Positions 39,094-49,347 of a stretch of 64,000 nucleotides of DNA are shown piece after piece (position 1 is the first letter of the stretch; the number at the start of each line of letters is the position of its first letter). Made by a program: the position numbers and the translations under genes. Under the pieces are notes generated by a model that was not told the DNA's origin, ran no database searches, and was given only the letters and a program-made list of their open reading frames with translations. The stretch comes from Edaphochlamys debaryana (lineage: Eukaryota; Chlorophyta; Chlorophyceae; Chlamydomonadales), in assembly GCA_016858145.1 (NCBI GenBank), contig JAEHOE010000037.1, forward strand, positions 186,001 to 250,000, in the 5' to 3' direction.

Positions 39094-42000
39094 TCAGAGC
39101 TCCCACTTCTTCACCTCCATCCCCTCCGGGGGCGTGCACTCCACCTTCTTCTGCCCCACCTGCGAGGGGGGAGGGCGGTGGTGGGGTCGAGTGGGGACGG
39201 GGGTGGGGAGGGAGCGGCGTGAGCCCCTCACACATGGCCGGTGCACTGCGCCGCGGGTGCCGAGAGCGGCGCGGTCCCCGCGCCCCTTTGCTCTCCCTCA
39301 TACCTTTCCCCTCTCTCACGGTGCCGACCCCCTCTCTCCTGTTCCCCACCCCCCCAAGCACCCCCCCTCCCCCCCCACCTCGGTCCAGTTGGTGGACAGC
39401 ACTGTGCCGTTGGACTCCACAAAGGACTTCATCATGGCCCGCCGGGTGTCCTCGTCTCCCTGGGGGGATGAGGAGGGTGTGCTTAGGATGCGTAGGTTCG
39501 GCGCGTGATAAGTATTAGTGCAGTCGTGAGGGTGTGTTTAGATGCTCGGGGTCGTGTGTGGTGGGAGGGGAAGGGGGCAAGGGACGGAGACAGAGCAGCC
39601 TGGGGTCGCAGGGAGCCAGTTGGAGAGCACCCGCATACTTGTGCCTCCCGCCCAGGGGAGTCGGTGGGGCGGGAGGAGGGCAAGGGGCTCAACGGGCACA
39701 GCGGCGGCAGCCCGCACCGTCACAGCGCCGACCCCTCACCCCCGCTTCGGGCTGCGATACGGCGCCGTGCCGTGAGCCTGCTACCCACCCGGTCGGCGGT
39801 GGTTCTCACCCCCGCTCGTCTCCCCCTTCCCCCCTGCCTCCTGCTCTCAGGCACAGGCACCCCGTGCGGGCAGCCGCGGCCGTCCAACGCCGTGTGCACT
39901 CATATTAACCCCCCCTCGGCCCCCGCCCACCCCAGGTCTGCCTCCCCCCTTTCTACCTCCCCTCCCCTCCCTCTCCCGGACACCCCGTGGGTGCAGCCGA
40001 GTCCCGCCCCAGCCCAGGTCTGCGCAGTAAACCCCAGCACCAGTGCCCCAGTACTCCAGCAGCCCACCCTCCCCCGCCCCCACCTGTGAGAAGATCTTCT
40101 TGAAGAAGTTGTTGAGCGGGTCGCCCATGTCCAGCTCGCCCTTCTGCTCCAGGTCCTGGGGGGGAGAAGGGGGAGAGGGGATTGGAGTTCGCGGAGTGTA
40201 CAGGCACGGGTAACGATCGGGGAAGAAGGGCGGAGGAAATGGAAGATGGCAGGGTGGTGGGGCGACGACCAGTCCGCACAGAATCAGCCGCGTCGCTCCC
40301 TAAACCGACACCCCACGCCCACGCCCCAAGCTTACATCCTTGCCCCCTCCCCTCCTCCCCCCGCCCGCCCTCCTGCCCCCCCCTCCCCCCCACCTTGAGC
40401 TCCGACTCGACCTTGCTCCAGTCCTTGGCCTTGGCTGAGGAGGTGGGGTACTGCCGGGGCACCTCGGTGCCGGGGGTGGAGTAGTTGGGGGCGGCCACGC
40501 GGTCGCTCTTCTCCAGGGAGCCCTGGGGGGGGGTGCATGGTGGGGGTGGCCGCTTGAACGAGTTGGACACTGAAGAGCAAGAGAAGGTAAGGCAGCGGGG
40601 AGGTCCAGCGGGCAGGGTGGGGGTGCATGCTGAGCGAGCAGTTGGGCGGAGGTTGCGCGTGGTGTTGCTGTCGCCGTTGGAATGGGGCACGCCCTTTCCT
40701 CCCCCCAACACCCCTTACCCCGTCTCTTTCCAACCCCAACGCCCCCCCCCCAACCGGCCCCTTCCTCACCCACTGCAGCGTGTCTCCCTTGACCATGACG
40801 ATCTCCACCTTGGTGGACAGCACCTCGTAGCGGGACTGGGCGGGGACGATCTGGGGGGGGGGCAGGGGAGGGGAGGGAGGGGGGAGAGGAGGGGAGGATG
40901 GTGCTTTTCAGGACGGGAAGGGCACAATCCAGAGGGGGGAGGGGAAGGAGGGGGGCGCTTGTCAAGGACGGAGGGGGGGCGGGTAATAGGCGAGCATGAG
41001 GTGGTGTGGGGCGTCCAGCGAAGGGGACGGGTAAGAGGCGAGGAGGGCCCCTGAAGGCGCACTGCCCTACCACACCAGAGCGGCAGGGGCGGGCCCTTAC
41101 GGCCCACTGCCAGAAGCCACTGCCGGCCGCGACGAGGCCCCGGCCGCGTTACCCCAGGGCCCAGCCCCCGCCAACCGCCGCCGTACCTTGCCGTACAGAT
41201 CCGTGTCCAGCTTGTACTCCTCGTTGCCCTCCAGATCCCGGATCACAACCGTGAGGTGCGTTTCCCCAAACTCCACCGACACCTGCGTCGCGGCCGGCCC
41301 GGCGGGGGACGTGGGCAACGTGTTCAGGGCTGCTCGTGTAAAGGCCGAGAAAAGCGTAGGCGCGGTGAGTAGCCGGCCGGTCTTAGATACGGAACCGAAA
41401 GCCCCGGGAGTCCGAAGCCCGACCCAACCCGAACCCGTGGGCAACGTGTGTGAGTGTGGAAGCAAGCCCGTTACCGGGAAGCAACGGCAAGGCTCGTGGC
41501 AGGTGAGCTGGCACGGTCGCGAGCCCACCCAGCTGCCTGTGCTTCACCCTAGACACACGGCTGGGTACCAGGCCACTCCCCACTCGTCCTGGACCCGGCC
41601 ACAAACACCTCCACAAGGTCCGTCCCCGCCTCTAGTCCCCCCCCCACCTGCTCCTTCTTTAGCTTCTTGGCGTACACGTCCAGCGTCACCTGGGGGCCAG
41701 GAGAATAAGGGAGGCCGTTCGAGTTGTGTAGGGTGAGCTCGTATGAGCCAGTCAGTCGTAGGCGCGGTGAAGGCCCATCCCATCCCGCCCAACCGGTTGT
41801 ATAGGGTGTGTGCACTATGGGTGCATTGCGTGTTTGTCTTAGGTGTGACGAGGTTGGCGTTATCAATGTGAGTGCGGTAGACCCTGAAAGGACTGGCCTT
41901 TGCTGCTGTACTCGCCACGCCTTGGCATCTGGAACCACCCGTGTCGCTCCCCTCTTGGCCCCAAGGAAAGCTGATCCAGGCTTGGGACGGCACAGCCGCA

Positions 42001-43181
42001 TCCGCCCCCGCGGCACCACGCCGCCAGGTGCAAACCCCGCCCCCGCCTCCCCTCCCCTGCTTCCCTTACACAAGCAGCCCTCCACACCTCCCCCAGACGG
42101 CCCGCACCTTGTTTGCCAGCTGGTAGTGCTGGTGCCGGTACTTGCCCGTCACCTCGACGACAGCGGCGGGGGCCAGCGGGGCCGCGGAGGAGCCCGCGGC
42201 CGCGGGCCCGGGGACAGCTGCCGCTGGCGCCGAGGCCGAGGCGGGAGCGGTCGCGGCCGCAGGTGCGGGGGCGGGGGCGGAGGGCTGAGCGGGGGCGGGC
42301 GGGGCTACGCTGGGAGCCGCGGGCTCGGGCGCTGGGGCCGAGGCGGCGGGTGCGGCGGAGGGCGCGGGCTCCGGCTTGGAGGCCTTGGCCTTTGACGTCT
42401 CCTCGTCTGTGAGGAGTGGTGCAAGACTCGTGTGAGGTCAAGGCTGTGCTCCCAGCCCTCGGAGCTACCGCTCACCCGAGTGGCCTCACCCCCAACCTTA
42501 CTCCCGCCTTCCCCTCCGCATCGCTCCAGGGCCCCATGCCAGCGGGCCCCCTTCCCACACCCCCCGCCCGCCACGTCCCCGCCCGCCACGTTGTCTGGTT
42601 CCCTGCTCCTGCTAAGGTCAGCGCTTGGAGGGCCTGTGCCCACCTTCGAGCTCCGCGTCGCACTTGCGAATCCACGTCTTAAACGTGTTGTCCGGGGCAA
42701 GCTCACACCCCGCCTCGAAGGCCTCCTTGGCCGCCTCGTACTCCTCCATGTTGAACAGCGCTACCCTGGTAGAGCAAGTGGATAAGAAGCCAGGGCGACA
42801 GTGAGCCTCAGTGCCCCGGTGACCGAGCAGGGCTGAAGCGGGGGGCAAGAAGGGCAGCGGGGGGCCAAGCAGCGACACGCACCCTTTCCGCAGGTAGGCC
42901 TTCGCCAGGCTCGGCTGCAGCTCCAGCGCCCTGGTCGCGTCTGAGTTAGCATCGGCATATTGCTCGAGCTTCAGGTACGCGTTAGCGCGCGCCTCGTAGA
43001 TGCGCGCATTGTTGGGATCTGCTTTTAGCGCCTGCCGGGGGACGAAGAGCACTCCTTAGCCTTCTTGCGCTCAGCTGGACCCGGTACAGCGACTGCACAC
43101 CTCAGCGTAAGCCGCGACGGCGCCCTCAAAGTCCTCCTCGACAAATGCGCGGTCGCCTTGCGCGATCAGCTCTTGCGCCAT
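39094..43181 (-). CDS. SGT1: SGT1 co-chaperone (TPR-CS-SGS)
   Basis: An Hsp90 co-chaperone that in plants works with RAR1 and SKP1/SCF in immune-receptor stability and ubiquitin ligase function. The start ATG at 43181 opens [23 protein letters not shown] exons (43181-43101, 43031-42883, 42765-42644) encode three repeats, including [20 protein letters not shown] and [20 protein letters not shown]. An Ala/Pro-rich linker (42406-42108) leads into the CS domain: [58 protein letters not shown]. The SGS domain closes the protein: [65 protein letters not shown], stop 39094-39096. All three domains are complete, about 420 residues in about 11 exons. The CS and SGS motifs match plant SGT1 closely, so identity is secure. 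Confidence 0.95.
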
Positions 43182-43401
43182 TGTGTTATCTATCTTGGTG
43201 TCCACGAGTTCCGGTTAGGCACAATGTAGACGTTGGTCGGCCTCGCTTCATTGAGCCTCGCCATCCGGGACCCGCACGGAACGTTCGCGAAGGCTTGGGC
43301 CCCGGCTGGGCTGCCGCATCATCACTCAAAGTGAGAGCTCAAGCGCATGAGATGAGGGCGAGGTCGGCACCGGCAAGGGGGGGGCAGGGGAAAGCGCAAG
43401 G

Positions 43402-43406
43402 TTACA
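43402..43406 (-). promoter_or_regulatory. UGUAA polyadenylation signal, UIM-protein gene
   Basis: The minus-strand TGTAA lies about 480 bases after the stop at 43887 and 220 bases before the SGT1 start codon. Confidence 0.55.
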
Positions 43407-43552
43407 GGGCGTGCGCATACAGGCACGCGTGCCCTACCCGGGCCCTGGCCCTCCGGCCGGCCCGCTCGACCCGGTCCCACGACAGGCCCAGTACCCAGCT
43501 CGCCACCATCCACACAGCAGACATCCACCTTTGCCCATAACCTAAGCTGTTC

Positions 43553-43690
43553 GGTACAGGAGCAAGCTTCCCTTGACTCGACGGGGCCCAAAGCCCAGCT
43601 CGTGACCCCAGCTCTCAGCTCAGCAAGCGGTACAGGAGCAAGCTTCCCTTCCAAAGCCCAGCTCGTAACCCCAGCTCTCTAGCTCAGCAA
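43553..43690. repeat. 76-bp direct duplication in a 3' UTR
   Basis: ggtacaggagcaagcttccc starts at 43553 and again at 43629. Both copies continue with aaagcccagctcgt and ccccagctctc, with small indels. Confidence 0.85.
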
Positions 43691-43886
43691 GCGTCGTATT
43701 GCAGACGCGGCCGCTTCCTCTTGCTAGACCCTGCCAGCCCACCCCATCGCTGCCCCACTTCCTACACTACACCACTCTCGCGCACGGGTCACGCCCATCC
43801 TGCTCTACTGGTGTCGGTCAAAGCTCTGAGAAGAGCACCCAGCTTGGTGCCCTCCCCACCCCGCGCAACGCGTCGTGCCCCACTCC

Positions 43887-45879
43887 TCAAGCCGCGGGCT
43901 TCTTGCTGGGCCGGCGCAGCCCCGACACCATGTAGGCCCCGGAGCCGGGAGGGAACTTGATGCCGCCGCCGCCGCTCCCCAGCGGCTTGACGCTGGGCCC
44001 GCCTCCAGCTGCCGCCGCGGGGGTCGACTTGCTGCCCACGGAGGTACCGTTAGCCCCCGATGCGCCTGCAGGGTAGCAGCGGCGTACCATGCATTACGAG
44101 AGAGCTCCCCAGCCTGGGCTAGAGCGGGGTGCGATGGGATTGCCAAGCAGGGCCCACCATGCCGTACCTGGGAGGACGGGCGGCTTGAAGGGTGCGGACG
44201 AGGAGGGCGCGCCGGCGCTGGGGGTGCGGTTGGACAGGCCGAGGGGCTTGGGCACCTGCGGCATCACCTGCACAAGCACATCAGCAGCACGTGACCGGTA
44301 AGCTGCAGAAGGTACGGACACGAGACAACAGCTGAAAGGTCAGTCCGCATCGCTAAAGCCGTGCTGCAGAAGCCCGGCACGCCCTTACCTTGCCGGCGGC
44401 CCCGCCCGGCCCGACGGACGGCTTGGGCAGCGAGAAGGGCTTGGAAGCAGCGCGTGCCAGGGCACCAGAGGGCTCCGGCGCCACCGCCTTGGCCGGCGCT
44501 GCGGGCTTGGGCTTAGGTATGCCGGCGGGCACGGCCTTGGGGATCCCCGCCGGCTTGGCCTTGGGCGGGCCTGCTGGCTTGGCGCCCACCAGGCCCTTGG
44601 ACATTGCTTGCTGCCCGTCGCCGGTTGGCCCCACGCCCGCTGCCGCGTCCGTGTCCCCGGCATCTGGGTCGGCGCCCTTCGGGGCCAGCTCCTGCCCCTC
44701 GCCGTCCTCCGCCTCCGCCGCCATAGATGCGTTAACGGGTGGGGGCTCGGGAGCTGGCGGCGCTGCCTTGGCTGCCGCCCCGCTGGTCTTGCCCTTGCCC
44801 GACGTGGCCGCTGCCGCCTTCACGGTGGCTGCCTGGGCTGCCGCTGGCTTGGGCTCCTTGGCAGCCGCCGCTGGCTTGGGCGCTGCAGCGCCCGCTGCCT
44901 TGCCGCGGCCTCCAGCAGCAGCCTTCTTGGCAGCGGGGGCCTTCTTCGCGGCAGCCTGCAGGGGTTAGGTTTGGAGGCCGTAAGAGGCAGACTTAGCAGC
45001 TAATCTGGCTAGTTTCTGTTCCGGGTGCACGACGTGCAAGCTGCGACCCGCCGCCCACACTCATGTGAAGCAAACATCCCACTCCCACACAGACGCTGAC
45101 TGCTGTGCAGGCCAGTGGTTGCAGCCGCTTGCAGCCCTCTCTGAAACCCCCCTTGACGCAGGCTCCCACCTGGGACTTGCGGGCCTTCTTCTTGGGCCGC
45201 TCGTCCTCGCTCTCGTCCGCCTCGAAGTCGCTGTCGCTGCCCTCCTCCTCGCTGCACTCGGGCTCTGGCGCGTAGTCGTCGGCGTCCCCGGCGTGGCCGC
45301 CCTCGTCCTCGCTGTCGCTCATGTCCTGTCAGGGGCAAGGTAGGTTGGAGCAGTCCTCGGTGAACACATCGGTGGTACGCCGGCCTGGCCCCTGCAAGCC
45401 AACACGCTAGCCACGGGGTGAAGGCGGGTGGGCGAGCACCCTGTTCCCGGTTGGTCCTCGCCGTCAGCCCCAGTCCGAGCGGCACGAACCCGATACGTGC
45501 GCCGCGTTGCAGCCTTGCGCTTGCTCAGCGTCTCTGCTGCCTGCCGGCCGGTTGGCTCCGCCGGCTGTGCTCCAGCTTTGGGAGCGCGGTGTTGTGCTGC
45601 GAGGCCTCCATCCTCCGCCCGGTCGACAGGGTCGCAGGGTATGGCAAGCTCCTCCCCCGAAAGCGACTCCACAGGCGCCTGGACTTGCGGCTGCGCGCTA
45701 CCAGGCTGCCGCGGCTGGGCCGAGGCAGCGCTGTCGAACTTGGTCAGCAAGTCTTTGTGCGCGACTTGTTGCTGGGCCTGCTCTTGCTGAAGCGACAAAC
45801 GTATCGCTAGCTCTATCTGTTCCTTCTCGGACAGTCCCGGGCCTGCTCGCGTCCTGGAAGCGAGGCGCAGCTTGCTCAT
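43887..45879 (-). CDS. UIM-bearing Lys/Pro/Ala-rich nuclear protein, weakly RAD51AP1-like
   Basis: Five exons join in phase to 463 residues: 45879-45490, 45325-45170, 44955-44389, 44267-44168, 44065-43887. Near residues 16-33 lies EKEQIELAIRLSLQQEQ, a good match to the ubiquitin-interacting motif (Ala and Ser at the key positions). A basic KRKAATRRTYR patch follows. Then come a strongly acidic exon (MSDSEDEGG, SEEEGSDSDFEADESED) ending in PKKKARK, a likely nuclear signal, a long AK/PK-rich disordered region, and a C-terminus GGGGIKFPPGSGAYMVSGLR. The order of helix motif, KRKAA patch, acidic serine block, basic stretch and a short C-terminal Gly-Leu-Arg motif recalls animal RAD51AP1, but the similarity is weak and composition-driven. 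The exon 1 donor (cgg|gttcgt) is not strong. Alternatively, exon 2's ATG starts a shorter protein. It is likely nuclear and nucleic-acid binding. Confidence 0.65.
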
Positions 45880-47082
45880 TCTGCCCGATGTCCAGGCGTT
45901 TGGCGTCAAGACCGTATGCTGACACCAGAGCGAGCCATGACAGCAATAGTATCTAAGCGAAGCCGGTGTGTGGCAGTCCTGCGCGACAAAGCGCAGCGAG
46001 CACGCGACAACCTTTGAATGCAGGTCCGACAGCTGGCTTCCGGAAACAGGTGTTTCTATTCTCGCTGCTCCTTCCCTGTTGTTGCCTTCTGAGTTGACCA
46101 GTCCAACAGGGGTTCGAGGCGAAAGACAGCGACAGGAAGTGTCAGCGCTACCCCCTGGCGCGGTCTGGCGCGTGGCGCAATGGTGCCTACATTCCTCTCG
46201 ATTCCGTGCCAACGGAGCCCTCCGTGGACGCACCTCCTCACCCCTCGTCAGAACAGTCTCCTCTTCAGCTCATCTTACACCCTTCCCTTCTTCAAGTCAG
46301 CGCAATCCCCGGCGGAAATGCAGCCCCTTGGCGCCTTCCTGGGCGAAGGGGCCTGGAGGGAAAGAGGTTGTCCCTCCGGAGGCCCTCCCCGTTGTCCTTG
46401 TGCGGGGCCTCTTCATGCCGAAGGTCTCGAACGATCCTGAACGCCACCTGTCTGCTCTAGGGCCGGGGCCGGGGCTGGTGCGGGTGCTGTTCGGGACGGC
46501 ACTCCGTTGTACGGCAATTGTCACCTGCCACTTAAGAATTTGCTGTTTGTAGCACGGAGTGCAAACGTATGCAAAGTTTTGCCGCGCGTGACTACTGAGC
46601 GATGGACGACTTCCGCCCCAACGGTCACGACACGATCGGTGCGTTGCACCGCCTGCGCCCCAGCAGGCTGCATATGTATAAGATAACACCTCACGTTGCG
46701 AAGAAGCCTTTGAGCAGATTGATCGCCGGAGCTCGGATTACTGAGGTGCGCGGAGAACGAGCACCGGGTACATAACCGCGCCTTACGTGCTCAACGAGCA
46801 TGTAAAATAACTCGCGTACTGCGCGGCGCCTCAGGAGGGCCGTGAAGCTGATCAGTCGACGCCCGCCCGCATCGCACCAGCAGCGGAGCCCGCTGAGCAT
46901 GCACAGGTGCTCCATGGCACCAATGCAGCTATAGATACATCCGAGGACTGGTAGCGTAAGGCAGAAAGCTTCCAAAGAGGCTGCTCCGCGACCGATGCGC
47001 ACGAGGCTGTCCACGGCCGGGGACTAGGCCTTAAGGGAATGTGGATTCCTTCAAGTTGCTGCTAGTAGACGTAGCGGGGCTC
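45880..47082. promoter_or_regulatory. Shared divergent upstream region (UIM protein / KDM5-like)
   Basis: The two flanking genes are transcribed away from each other, so this 1.2 kb should hold both promoters and 5' UTRs. It is less GC-rich than the genes. A TATA-like tatgtataagataac lies near 46673-46687, oriented for the plus strand about 400 bases before the KDM5-like start codon. Frames of about 107-130 codons on the minus strand show no domain. Confidence 0.4.
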
Positions 47083-49315
47083 ATGGCGAGCGCCCACGTT
47101 GCTGCGGAGGCGCCTGTCTACAGGCCCACTGCCGCGGAGTTCTCGGACCCTCTAGCCTACATCGAGTCCCTCCGAGAGCAGGTGGAGCCCTATGGCATCT
47201 GCAAGATCATCCCTCCACACGGCTGGGTGCCGCCCTGCGCTCTGGACCTCCACACGCTTAGCTTTCCCACTCGTGAGTTTGCCGGCCCCGCCTAGCCTTG
47301 CACGACCATCCATAGACATCCGCTGTAAGCATAGATTGGTCTGAACTGAGCCCCTGACGCACTTCAGCGACGCTGGGCGTTCTCCCGGAGCAATGGCCAG
47401 CCCGCCGCGCGACAGGCACTTCCCGCTCCCACACTTGGCCGTGCGAGCGCCAGCAAGCGGTCTATTGATTACCTTTGCGTTCTTGAGCCCGAAGGGCACA
47501 TATCGCGGGCCTTCGGCCGTCCAGTAGAGTCCCCCTCGCCCGAGCCCACCTCGCCCCCCCGCCTCTTCCCCCACCCCAGGCTGCCAGAAGGTCCACAGCT
47601 TGCTCCATCGCGAGTCCCCCACCGCCCTGAACGACTTCTACGTCGACTTTGGCCGCTTCCTAGAGGCGCACGGCAGGCAGCTGTGCAAGTGGAAATACCC
47701 GCAGTTTTTGGGCAAGGACATCGACATCTTCTACCTGCACCGGGCTGTCAAGCGGCGGGGCGGCTACGAGGCTGTCACGGAGCAGAAGCGATGGAAGGAT
47801 ATCGCCAAGGCACTTCAGGTAGCAAGGGGGCTCATCACCTTTGCTGGCGTGAGGCGTGGAGTCCTGCCCCGTCGAGGCCGGCTGGGGCCGCCGACTACGG
47901 CTTCTCGGCTTCTTGGCATGTCACCCCCAACCCACCCTCTCGCACCGCCCGCCCCCCAGATCGTGGTCCGCAACCCCGCGGGCCTGGCGTACGGCATGCG
48001 GCAGCTGTACGTCAGACACGTGCTGCCGTACGAGGACTGGAAGAACGGCACGGGCGCGGCGGCGGCGGCCGAGGCGGCGGTCAACGCGGAGGCCGAGGAG
48101 GCGCGCCGCCAGGGCCACTCGGGCCTCGATCTAGAGGAGCCACCGGGCGCGGAGGCAGGCGGCGGCGAGGGCGGAGCGGGGCCTACGGCGGCCGCCACTC
48201 CCGCTGCGACGGGCTCGGCGCGCTCCCAGCGCCGCACAACCCCGGTCCCGGACGCCGCCGCCGCCGCGAGCAGCGGGGCCGGGGCCGCGGGGGGTAGCGG
48301 GGGCGGGTCCCCCGCGCGCAAACGCAAGCGTGGCGTCAGCGGGGAGGGCGAGCCCAGCCCGGCAGAGGGCGAGTCGAAACCGGGCCGGGGCTCTGGCGGC
48401 AAGGCTGGGGCCGGGGCCGGGGCTGGGGATCCGGGTAGCGGCGGCAAGCCCGCCTCCGCCAGCCCCGGTACTGGCTCCAGCCCCGGCGACGCCAAGGCCG
48501 GAGTTCGCCGCCCCCGCAAGCGGCTCGTGCAGCCCAGCGCCGGCGGAGACGGCGCAGCGGCCACGCCGGCAGGGGCCGCCGGCGGAGCCGGAGCCGCCGC
48601 CGCCACCCCCGGCGCGGGTGCGGCGGCTGGCGGTGCAGCGGGGGCTGCCCCCGCGCCCACGCCCACGCCCCGCAAGCGGCTGGCTGGGGCATCGCCTGGG
48701 AGTGATGGCAAAGGCTCTGGCTCCGCCGGGGCCGCGACGGGAGCGGGTGCAAGCCCCGGTGTCGGTGCCGGTGCCGGCGCCGGGACTGGCACGGGCGGCG
48801 TCAAGGTGAAGCGGCGACGCAAGCCGGCGGCTGGGGCCACGGAAGGCGCAGCGGCTCCGGAGGCAGCGGCAGCGGCGGGGGCGGGGACCCCCGCGGCGCC
48901 CGGGGCCTCTCCGGTTTCAACGGGCGACGGCGCCACGGGGTCCAAGCCTGTGCGTCGACGCAAGCCCGGGCCCAAGCCGGGCGCTGCCAAGGTCGCTGCT
49001 GCGGGTACACCGGCGGACGCAGGCAAGGCTGCGGCCTCAGCCACACCCGCGGCCGCGTCCAAACCAGCAGATCCGGCCGCCTCTGAGTCCGACTCGGATC
49101 CCTACATCGGCCCAAACCCCAACCGCCTGCCCAAGCCGGAACCCGCGGCCGCAAGCACGCCAGGCCCCGCCGCGGCCCCGGTCCCGGCCCTGCCCACCAA
49201 GCCGTCACCAGCGCCCGCCGGCTCCGCCCCGACGCCGGCACCCAAACCCCAGCCCTCCGATCAGCTGCTAGGACCGACGTCGGCGCTGCCCGCCGACGCG
49301 GCCGACGCAAGCCCT

Positions 49316-49347
<32 letters not shown>

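Larger units (their letters stand above)
43182..43886. other. Spacer between SGT1 and the UIM-protein gene
   Basis: It contains the SGT1 upstream region (about 220 bases), a minus-strand UGUAA signal at 43402-43406 and a 76-bp duplication inside the 3' UTR of the upstream gene. No gene was seen. Confidence 0.6.

Noticed and set aside
46691..47014. 107-codon minus-strand frame upstream of KDM5
   Set aside because: No recognisable domain or conserved start, and it lies in the presumed divergent promoter region.
47041..47082. GTG at 47041 as KDM5 start
   Set aside because: GTG is rarely a nuclear start; the ATG at 47083 lies just before the JmjN domain and fits the family.
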